Assembly (NCBI GenBank): GCA_007844125.1
Contig: CM017559.1
Location: 33,323,363-33,387,362 of the forward strand
Reading direction: 5' to 3'
DNA from: Sinonovacula constricta
Lineage: Eukaryota; Mollusca; Bivalvia; Cardiida; Solecurtidae
DNA length: 64,000 nucleotides
Within the stretch, counting starts at the first letter, position 1; each line of letters starts with the position of its first letter. The notes under the pieces are model-generated. The model made no database searches, was not told where the DNA came from, and saw only the letters and a list, made by a program, of their open reading frames with translations. Of the stretch, positions 46,401 to 58,400 are shown one piece after another. A program made the translations under genes and the position numbers.

Positions 46401-49400
46401 TATAAACACCAACCTAAACTCATCCCTATTGGACAGTCCCTGGTTGTTTGGGATGTAGCTGACACCAGTCCGGGCCTTGATCATGTCCAGGTTGTACACT
46501 TCCCGATCTATGACTAGCTCTGGGTGAATCATACGGTCTATATCCTCAAAGACCTTAGTCCTGCAATATTAAAATATATAATGCAGATATATTATGCTCA
46601 TATAATATCAATTAAGATGTTGTTTTTTGTGTTATGTAATATCCCAGGTAAACTAAATAAAAGAATTAGTTATTGAGATGAGACAAACATGATTGTTTTT
46701 TTGTTACATAACACCAACACAATTACTGCTATATTGGCAACCTCCAGCTAATTATCGAGGAAGACCTGACATGCCTGGGTTGAACACCGCACACAGCATG
46801 TCTACTGGAAGACCTTCCCTCACGAAAAACAGTTATACAGTCAAATCACAGTTCAACAAATACCCTGCAGACCATTTTCAAGAAATGGACATAAAGAAAC
46901 ACCTTAACCAACACAGAAAATTCCAAATTGAAAAAAGGAGCACAATGCTTTGAAATTAAATGTAGGATTAATGCTCTATTAAAATGAGTTCTCCTTTTTA
47001 TATGAAAAAAACCCTCTCCATTTAAATTTTAAAAAGAGTATCTGATGGTTTTTTGATTACTAAACAGATGGTAATGACAAAAGTTGTGAGAATTGTACAA
47101 ACTTATATACTTGTATCAAACAATTTATCTAAATTAAAAACGAAAGCTAAAGTTAGGACTAAATGTGCAAAAATACATACACTACACAGTACACATGTAC
47201 ATACATGATGAATGAAATTGTTTTTCATGAATGAAATTGCTTTTTAAGTAAGTCTGCACATTAGTTCACTAAAAAATATATATCTATTTATCTCTTTTAA
47301 CAATTTATATTGCAGTAATGATTTAAATTACATATGTAATATTTAATCTGCTTGAATGTGTAACAAGGATAGTTTCATATTATTCCATTTTCAAACTATA
47401 CATAATTTTTCCATGAATGACAGCATAATACTATATACAAAAAGGTAAACTAAATAACAATTTTATCTATCTAAATTAAAATGAAAATGAAATAAACCAT
47501 ATGGCATGCATAAAAGATTAACCAACAATCATTCAACATCATTTTTTGAAATGTAGGTTTGGTATTCTATCTACTTTTAAATTCTACAAAAAAATAAACA
47601 TTGAGGAAAGAAAACACTTCTAAATATTCATAACAAATTACAGTATGCAGCAAACGTTGATATTAAGGTTACATATAAATAATTTCCTAGGAACAAATAC
47701 AAAAAAATATTAGTAGAGTGTGTAACTGGATATAACATGCAGCTATATAAAAATATATTTAAATGAGAAAGAGAGATTAACAATTATTAAAAAAAAAATG
47801 TTCAATTCAATGACATAACCATAGGTATAACCAATCGGAACTCCTCGGGTAATTCTGTCCTCAGAATAATCATCCCTCGGATGTATCTGGTGCAATGATA
47901 CTTAAAGAAGTCATGATCGTTTTGTTCGCTAGAAGTCGAAAGAATATGCCTAAATTGTAGTTTGCACAAAAACATAAACAATGGCGTCGTTTGACAGCTG
48001 TTTTGTTTACTGCACTTTGAAAATTAAACTTGGATAATTTAATTTAAAGCCACCACAAATTGAAGTATAACTGGCATCGTACTATAGTGAGCTGTCATCC
48101 GAGCTGCCATCTTTGTTTTGACCTTCTGTCACAAAATAAGTCCCATTTAGGGAAATGGTCGAGGTGATCCGACTAATAGAGATGATTTGTGAATTATCCG
48201 AGGTGTTCCGACTGAGGTATACAGTCATTACAACTTATAGAAAAACTACTAAGAGGATTTAAAAAATCTGCAGTGTGAAAAGAAAGTTATATGATGTGAC
48301 TTCCTTTTGACAGACCGTATGGGAAATAGAAACAGCTTCCAATCTACAAAACTTTTCTCCTGTACAAACTCGACCACGATATAAAAACGACAATATCAAA
48401 TTTGTCAAAACGTCTACTGCCAATAAAAAAATCACTGAACACTTTAAAAGTTTTTTAACTTGTCAGAAAATTGTCCAATTGGGGGTTTTCTAATTTGCAC
48501 ATTATGTTTTATTGACTATTGACAGTTTGAAAATTCATATTCATACCTAGGCCATGTGCTGTCAAACATCATCGTATAAAAAAACAAGCGCTTCTTTTTT
48601 TGTAATGTAGGTCAAGTGATCGCTTGCAATGATTTGATAAAATCACAAATGTCAACAACATGGACAGACAGCTATAAGGAACTGTTTAGAGCTAAAACAA
48701 TTCATGGCACTGATAAGTGTCACACAGTGCTTAGATATAATGCATCGTAGGATGTTGTCCAAGTTCAATTCTGTTCTATATTTGGAAAAAAATTTCCTTT
48801 TCAAAAGAAAAAATCAAAATTGAGTGATATTGTCTACTTTTATTTTCTTATTCTACGATTCATGAAATATTAAAAAAATACCTAATGCTGTTGTTACTGT
48901 GGTATGTTAAATAATTTTCTTTATGTTTTTACAAGTGTTTGCTGTTTCAATAAAAATAAGTCATTTGTATTGTGCAGGTCAGGACGAAGAAACGAGCTGT
49001 GATTTGTTATTGGTCCGTAAGTTTGCAACAGAACTCTATGGGTTTTCAGCAATTAACATAATATCATTGCTGAGAGAACGGGAGGAAAATACACTGTGAA
49101 TGGACAGGAAGTGAGCAAAGCTTTGGCAGAAAGTGGATTAACGGTGCATTCTTTTTCTTCTTTTATTATTTAACTGATTTACATAAATATAACAATGATT
49201 TTTCTTTTAATAAATCAGTAAAGTTATAGACAAAACGGTCAATCGTAAGTATCCCATTTTCCCAACTGTATCGTATCATAAAATATCAAATCGTAAATCA
49301 TATCATGACAGCTCTAGAACTGTCCATTCTAATATCAGCCTGATGCTTAAAATTTAAATAAATTGAAAAACGCATCACTGTTCTCTAATTTTATAAAAAA

Positions 49401-52400
49401 AAGAAAGTATAGAACACATGTTTGAGTTTGTACCAAGGAAGAGTTTCATATGTATGAAGCCAAAAATAGAAACAAAAACAACTCTCTGTTTGAAAAAAAA
49501 AGAAAAAATGACTACCTACCTCTGACAGTGTTTACTGAAGATGCAATAGAGAGCACTTCTTATTGCTTCTTTTTTTTAATAATAATTTTATTAAAATGTT
49601 AATTAAGCTTGTGTTTTGAAGAGGTCTGTGAAGGAAATGAAAATGATTGTATTGTTGTTGCTGTGGTTGATGATAATTATAATGTTGGTGATGATGAAAA
49701 TGTTGTTGACGGTGATGTTACTCATGTTGGTGATGATGATATCATTGTTATTGTTGATGATAGCCATTGTAGTGATGATTATAATGTTATTGTTATAGAA
49801 AATGATAATCATTGTGGTGATGCTAGTAATGTTGTTGATGATGATGATGATGGTGGTCATGATCATAATAATGTTGTTGTTGAGGATTTTACTGATGATA
49901 ATGTGATTGATGTGGCATTAAGTGATCATGCTGATGTTGATAATTATGATGACATTGATAACAGAAACCTTTATTTAAAACAAAAAACTTAAATTGTGTT
50001 ATAAATATATGATATTATGTTAGCAATCAATCATTTTAACAAATCTATTGGTGGGTAAAACTCACACACGCACACTTCTATTGATGCTCGTTAATGTGAA
50101 ACCTTAAAAAAAAGCTAAAGCAATTATAAATAATTACAAACAAAATATAACACCCAAGACCAAAATTGCATTAACCTAACTGTGCAATATAAACCTCAAC
50201 CATTTGTAAACAAGTTTTCTTTATTATTTTGTGAAATGTAACACACTTCATTTACTGCAAAATTACAATAATGTCCTAATACATGAGAACTCAAGATTAG
50301 AAGTAGAGGATATTTAATACAAATGTTAAAACGCTGGACCTGGTAGAGCAATTGGTAGAGTGTTGGCCACGATTTGGAACCTGCTACATACCAAACTCAT
50401 TAAAAAGGTAGTGAGATAGCTCCCTTTCTTTTTGCTTTTGAGATACATCACAGCAACCAATTATGATTATTGTAGTGACGTCCAGCTATTTCGGTGGAGA
50501 AAGACCCTAGCAAAACATCTGGGTAGAACCACCAGCGTACCACAGGTCAGCTAGAAGACCTTCTGAGTTCTCACATTATGTCCTTCGCCGCAAATCAGAC
50601 TCGAACCCACGCGGTGGGAGGCTAAGCAGTCAGAGGAGCTACAAATCGGCGACCACTTTGACACTGGCACTCACCCTGCTCCCTTTCTTATGCTTCAGCA
50701 AACATAGGCTGGTAGGAGGGTAGTTCCAGTGTCATGATTATGTAACTGGGTGTGGTATCATGCTTTCACCGCACGCTAAACACAGACAAGGCAGCACTAT
50801 ATCCACTCCAAGTAGACATTGTCTCCATATTGTTTAAATATCAACCTCAGGTTTGGTGAAAATTTTATGATACCTTGTTTCATCATTTTTACTATGCTAA
50901 TTTTCTTTATTGGGTTCATCGTCCCATCAACAGTACTTGTATTCTGGCATGATACCACAGCCAGTCACATTTTCCAGACACCAAGCCAACCAGTCATGGA
51001 ACTACCTTTATATTTGTTGGAGCATTATCAAGGGATCTATACCACTACCACATTTTTAATGACTTCGGTATGGCATAGGCCAGGATCTAACCTGGGCCTC
51101 CTGTACCTTGAGCTGAAACTCTGCTGAGTGGGCTGCCAGGTTTGGTCTGCTAATCTTGAGTACGGTATACAACCACAAACCAAGGTAAATAATTCAAAAC
51201 ACTTACCTCTGTACACCAAATTTTCTATGATACAAAGGCTCAACATCAAAAGCAGATCGAGCGCCGCACAAATCTGGATAGGCAGTTTTCTCAAACTTAT
51301 ACACCGAGATCGTCTTCCGAGCAAACTCCTGATACATGATGGGGTCATGGGAAACTTCAAGAAAATCGTCGTCCTCGTCATATGGAGACGAAAACCTGTC
51401 AAAGTCTTCATCTTGTTCTCGTATACTAGGAATTGGTGTAATACACAAAGCATCACTAAAGGTGGGTATCATTTCACTAACAACCTGCTCACTAGGCACT
51501 TCCTTACTCAATTTCCTTACTTTCTTTTCCTTTCCACCCTTTTTAGATCCTTTGGCCTTCTTAGACTTCTGAGACGATGTGGAGAGTTTACGCAAGTTTG
51601 AATTTGATGATTTATTTCCCTGAGAAGGCGGAAAGTCGAGCGAAATAACACTTGCACCAGTTTTTAGATTTATCACACTAGCCGTGTCTGGACGCAGACT
51701 GTTTGCATAGAGACTGAAATATTCTGTGTCACAACTTGGATGTGCTCTTTGGCTCGGCCTACCACTAGAGTAACCTGATGTGTCTGTAAAGTCACTTCCA
51801 CTAGTCTGGGAGCGATATAACTGAGATGGACAGGAGATTGACTTGTGGAGATTTTCTACTGTCACTGGATATACAGCTGATGTTTGGCCTCCTGGAGAGG
51901 TTTGTTTTACCCGAGATCGGTCTTTAATAGACCCTGGGTCTGCTCCAGATTCATATAATGCTGTGGGTATGACAATAGAATCCTGTCCTTCCTCTTGTAC
52001 TTCAAACTCAAAGAGCTCAGGAAAGAAAGTGTTGTACATTCGCAAATCTTCTGGTGTTCGTTTACAAGCCTCTGGAGCACTCTCGGTAGGGTCGTCTTCA
52101 GCCTGATAAGAATTTTTTTATTGTAAACTTTAATTTGAACTTTTGTATTTGTATCTTGGTTTTATGGCACACTGACACTTGATAGGGCATAAGGCACAAA
52201 ATACATTGAAGTTTAACGAGAATACACTATATTTAGGTTAAAATTAAAATACTTGTGAATAAATATAAAAATCTATCAGGTTAAAATAATGTGAATTATA
52301 ATTGAAAACAGGTAAACATATTACACAGTTTAAAAAAGTATAACACGAATATAATGAAGAGTTTAAAATTCATAACTCATTAAGAATACTCGTACATGCA

Positions 52401-55400
52401 TCATGAAGGAAACAAGCTTAAAATCTGACACTGTCTTAAATTGTTCATACATGTTATTCAGGTTAAAATACTTAGACCAAATATAAGCTGTGTCAATACA
52501 TGGTAACAAAATATGGTTAACAAAATATGGTTAACTGTCAATGGTTCCTGGCAAGGAACGCTTAAACCTTTATCAAGCATCTTTTGTTAAAAATGCAAAA
52601 AAACTTAATTTAATTCTTATAATTCCATAGATTTGCAAAAATATTAATTGACAGACTTAATAGCAGAGAGTGTAAATCCTGAACAGCCCACTTCCAGCAG
52701 GAGCTGGCTGTCTGGATCTATACTTTTTGCTTGAGCATGATTAAAATTTATTAAGCAGGACAAGAGTTAACACGTTTCAATATTCCATCACCAGAGCCAT
52801 GCCTAGGTGGAAAAATGAAGACCTTAACAAAACAGTTTACATAGAGTTACAGTTCCTTGATGCTCTTCAACTCATCATACATATACAGAGTCTGAAGTAA
52901 ATCCATGCTGTATTTACTCATTCTTTCTCAGGATAAGCAATTCAAAGGGACTGAATTAAAGGGAAAAAATAAACTTAAAATGAATGTAGGCATTGTCTTT
53001 TTGCAGAGCAAATCCTTCAAGTAGTTCCTAAGTTATTTTCTGGTCAAGACAAATGAAGAGGTAATAACCCAAAAAGTTTACATAGGCAGTGCAATTTTCT
53101 TGTGCACTACACATCACGATCCACCTAACATTCAAGTCTGAAGTTATATAAGTATGGATTATGTTTGAAACTGTTTTGGAGAAATGTTCAGACTAAGCTA
53201 TGACTGATGGAAGGACTGACAGATGAAAAGATGAATGGAAGGACAGATGGACAAAGCAGTAAATATATTCTCCCTGCTGGGTGAAGCAGAAGAGTATACT
53301 ACTTATTTAGGTTTGTAGATCTGTTTTATCTTTTGCTACATCACACCAAAACAGTTAGGGTCATATTGGAGTCATCCAGCTAACTATTGGTGGGGAAAGA
53401 CCCCAGACATATATCTGGGTAGAACCACCTGCACACTGCAGCTGAGCTGGGAGACCTCAATGAAAGTTCTTGCCTCTGCCAGGACTCGAACCCACACAGT
53501 TAGGGGGCTGAGGACTTACAGGTCAGGAACTCCAACAGCCTGAAAGAGACACCACATAGTTATATAAGTGAAAGGTTAAATGAAGGGATTTAAGATGAAA
53601 GACATTTAGCTAATAACATCTTGTCTCGTCATTAGAGAATAAGTATCCCACCTCGTCAATATTGTCTGTTTTAAATCGTTCATCATCGCTGTCAATATCA
53701 TCATCATCTTCGAGTGAGCTGTTGTCACTGTCACCACCATCCCCAGCTGCAGTTCTATTGGGGCCTAGTTCTGAAACATACATGTACTTGATTAAAGTAG
53801 TTCATAATCTAAGGCCAAGCTATACAATATTACAGTGGTTCATAAGCTATGTTCATTTAACACAAGTTTGAAATGCCTAATAACTAAATACTGGGATACA
53901 AAAGGATGTTGTGCATTCCATAAGTTGGTTAGAAAAGCGAATGGGACAGACATCTATATACAATCACAGAGCTGTGTCACAGACTCCTCAATGTCATGTA
54001 AAACATTACTCTTATTGAGTTTTCTATAGTTTTCTATAATGCAGTAGATTCCCTAATGATGCATCTGAGACCACTTACAATCATATTTTAAACCTGATGA
54101 TGTTTTGTAGCATCACATAATCGATTGTTCTGTCCTATATATGTTACCAAGGTCATAAAACTTTATCTTACTGCCCTTTAGTCTGGGAAATACAGCAAAG
54201 TCCATGAATGTAACATCTGGGCATAAAAAGTGTGCTGTAAAGACAAAATCTTCAATCTCTTTCCCAGGATGTTTTGGCCAGGACACAGGCCCTGTACTTA
54301 GAGCCAAGCTGACAATATTTATGATCGACTGATTTGTTTTTGCTAAATACTGTGTCCAATTATGATCATTATAGCAAAGTCCAGCTATTCTGGTGGAGGA
54401 AGATGACAGAAACGGCAAATCGGCTGGAAGGTCTTCCCACATTTGGTACCTTGCCATGAACGGGATTCAAACCAAGGCAGTGAGAGGTTAAGCAGTCAGA
54501 GGAGTTACAAATCGGCGATCAAGTGACTTGGCTTCATAAGGCTACAGCATTTGGGTTTCAATGCACCATTAGAGTGTCCAAAATTCATGTGGTTACTTCA
54601 AAAAGCTTGAACTTTGAGAGTATACTTATGACATGTTACCGAATTACCCACCTGATGCAACTGTACATGAAGGATTGAACTTGTACTTTAAAACTGTTCA
54701 TGTTGGAAGTGATTATGTTGTTTCCATGTTAAAGATTGATCATCATAGAAAGAATTTCATTACAGAGCCATTTTTCCACTTTATGTTATTTTCTAGAATA
54801 CCATGCCCCCTTTCTCGGAACTTATTTAGTTGTTGTTACTGATCACGTGAATTAACTCTGTCACATCAGACTAGCAATAATAAGCAGTGTTTGCCATCAT
54901 TTTAAATGATAATGAAGGACTGGGCCCACCCCCACCCTCGTGTACACATCTCTCCTCCAGTCATGTGACAGAATTATTTCACCTGGTCAACATAGACAAC
55001 GAAAACAGTATTGATGAAGAGAGGGTGATACTCCTGAAAACGGAATAAGTTAACCATCGCTAATCTAAAATCATCGTAGAGAATTATGTGTAACATTTGA
55101 TATATTTGTAACTGGCAAAACCTCCTGGTACAATCACCAATTATCTCCACTCACCAGCACCAGTCTCTGGGTAGAGCTCAGAGATCGGCTTGGAGTATGT
55201 TACCACACTTCGTAGGTTCGAGAGCGGCAGTTTATTCCGCGGACAGCACTTGCGCATGATGACACTGGCCAGTATGATCAAACTCTCCATCTCTCGGCAG
55301 TCTATCACATCCTGGGCACTCTCATACAGCACACGGATACCATTGGCATCTACTAATGCTTTACGACCTGAACCTGTGAATTAAAAGAACGATCATTGAA

Positions 55401-58400
55401 GGTTTATGTAAAGGTTGCAAAGAAGTAAAGTATTTGTACAAGCAGTACCTGTATACTTAAATTTAATAATTTCAGAGAGAATGCAGATCCAATCAGTCTG
55501 AACCATTACAGTGTGTAGGAATATAAGGAAGTATACAGCAAGCAGTCAGTGTTCTAAATAAAGAACATCAAATAAAGAAATACACTTCTTAATACATTTA
55601 TAAATATTAATCTCAGATTAAATAGGTTGTCGAGGCTTTTGTCTACTGTACACATTGTACACAGGCTGACAGTTTATTTTATTACTAGTTATTTTATCTG
55701 TATATTACTTCATTTTATCAGTTTTAACTCCCGATGCAGGTGCTTACTGTTAGATGTCTCACTTTGACAGGATATTTTCATTTACACTGTTTGATAGAAA
55801 AAACTTCAGGAAGTGCGAGCGCTCCACAACCAGGTTTAGGCACCCCAGTCGGTCCTTTTGTCATCTGACCGTTCCAAGGCGCTAACTGCTGGTTTTCTAT
55901 TTTGTGTGTTATGTCTAGTCTCTGTATTTTTTATCATATTTACATTTACCCTGTTCACCTTTGTGTAGAAGCAATTTAGATTTAAATATCTGTGGCAATT
56001 TTGATAGGACCTTTTCTCATTTACCAATCCATAAAAAATAGATTCCAATGGCATGTACCAGGCACTATTAACAGTCAAAGGTTAGAGAGATGATCTAAAG
56101 ATATACTAACATGTTGTTGAACTATTAAAAACTGGTGCAATGGTAGGTCCTTTCATAGCGAAAACTGAAATATTACTGGCGTCTGCCAAGGCTTTGCGAT
56201 GTTGAAAATATGATGAAAAAATAGCAATATAATAATATATGAAGGAAAGCTGGCAGTTACTATCATAAATTATTTTTGGTTATAAATTTCTTAAAGTTAG
56301 ACCATGCAATTAAATAATGAAAATATGTCAAACAAACAAGAAATATGAGGTAGAAAAGTAAAATATTTACGTAGGTTTGTGATGTTTTTCAGAATGTAGA
56401 GCAGTCCCTTGCGTATGTTCACATGTCTGTGTTTAGTATCTGCCTGGTGCCAGTCACTGTACAGGGACAGAATGGCCGGGACATATTCTCCCCCGATAGT
56501 TCTGGCAGCATTGTTACCTGAAGAAACAAGATATAACAATATTTTATTGTTTTTTTGTTTGTTTTTTTGTGTTACATTGCACTGACATAATCAGTCATTT
56601 TGGCGGGTTATGCCTGGGTAGAACCACCGGTGCACAGCAGGTTAGCTGGAAAACCTACCCACATGAAAATTCTTGCCCAGACCAGGACTTGAACCAACCC
56701 AGTGAGGGGTTTATATTATATTGTAAAGAAAAAACATACTAAAACACACAAGCCCATCAATGATGCAGTGTCTTCTAAAGGAAACCCCAATTAAGAGCAT
56801 TAATACCTTGCGAAATATTATGGTGGATTTTTTTTTAAATAAAGTCCACACCAGATACAACGGCATTCCAAAGCTGGCCAAATCAAAACAAGAGAGCTGA
56901 GATTAAACAAGGTCAACAGCAAAGATGTGTAAAACTGTTGACAGGCTTAAACATTCGTCAAGCCAAGAGCTATTTAAATATCTCATTGCGTCGCAAGACT
57001 GTGATCGTCACCTAAACAAGTGTGATAATCTGATGCATTGTTATCTATACAATTGCAGCATTTTTGACATTAGAATATATAAGATCAAGAAGAACAAATG
57101 GACCAACTATTGCATTTATTATAAACAAATATTTGTTTAATTGCAATCCAAAGTATTGTGATTTTTACTAAAGATTCATTTATAATGTTCACAGCAACGA
57201 TGTCTAGCTATTCTTAGTGGAGAAAGAACCCTGACAAATGTCTAAGTAGAACCAGAGGCACACTGTAGGACAACTTGAAGATAACCCCTAATTGACATTT
57301 AACCCTGACTGGGGACTTTACCAATGCAAATAAGAATTCAGATATTGGCCACATTTCATCAACTGGTGCCCATCTTATAGTTTATGTGTGCATTGAGAAT
57401 CATATAATCTTGGTGCAAAATAATTAAACATTGAAGCTACAGTGCTACCTTAAGACAAAAGAACTACTTTTTTACCAAAATCTAAGAACATTTAGTAGAA
57501 GTTCTAAAATAGTTGCATCAATATAAAACTTACGTGACTTGGTGAGGTTATTCAATATATCCAGAGCGTACTTGAGTGTGGCTGCATGCTTTCTATTACA
57601 CTGGTTGATCACCTTACAGATTGGGGGAATTGAGTTGTGCTTTCCAAGATAAGAGGAGTTGACACCTGGCAAAAAAAAAATAAGGTATAAGTCACCTGCA
57701 TAAAAATGGCTTGTAAAATACAAAGTATGACATTTTATTTACCGTCAAAAACACATTAAAAGAGCCGTCTGTAGATAGCACCCTTCGTTTTTCTCAGTGC
57801 TGCATGGTATAATGAAAATGCTAGGTTGAAAAAAAGGGGCATAACACAGTGCAAGAATTAATTTAAGAGTTACCTGTCCCTTTTTAATTAAAAAAAATAT
57901 TTTTTTTGATTGTAACCAAGTATTCCTAGTATGAAGGAAAATCTGACATTATTTTAAAAACTAACCGTATAAAAAAAAATCGGTCATGCAGCACAAAAAA
58001 GTATATTATTTTCGTAAAGAATGCTGTATACAGCATAAAACACAGAAATAGGTGCCACAACACTGCAATAATGTTTAACATTCAAAATGAAAACCCCATC
58101 AAAATCTCAATTTAAATAAATATATAAAAATAGGGCATGCTGAAGAATGTGCAATCTCTTTGCTTGGAAAATCAGTGATTGCTGGCTTAGCTCGTGCAGT
58201 TCAACTGTAAGTGTACTTACTGTTGTTTGTGTAGAGTTTAAAGACCGGCAGCAGAATCTGCAGCATGCGGAAGTTGGAGATGTTGTTCTTAATCAAAGTC
58301 AATGTAACCAGAAGAGCTCTGTTTAATCGAGCCTTAAGGGCAAACTTGCGATCTGAAATAGCAGGTAGATAGAGTATAAAAACATGTACCCATGTTTTAA

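Noticed and set aside
48979..49017. Exon-like patch on the plus strand (TTGTATTGTGCAG ... GTCC|GTAAGT)
   Set aside because: Good acceptor and donor shapes but only about 40 bases, no partner exons on the plus strand and no recognisable peptide.
49609..49992. 127-codon Asp/Val-rich frame
   Set aside because: Degenerate GAT/GTT triplet repeat; other frames and the reverse strand are open too.
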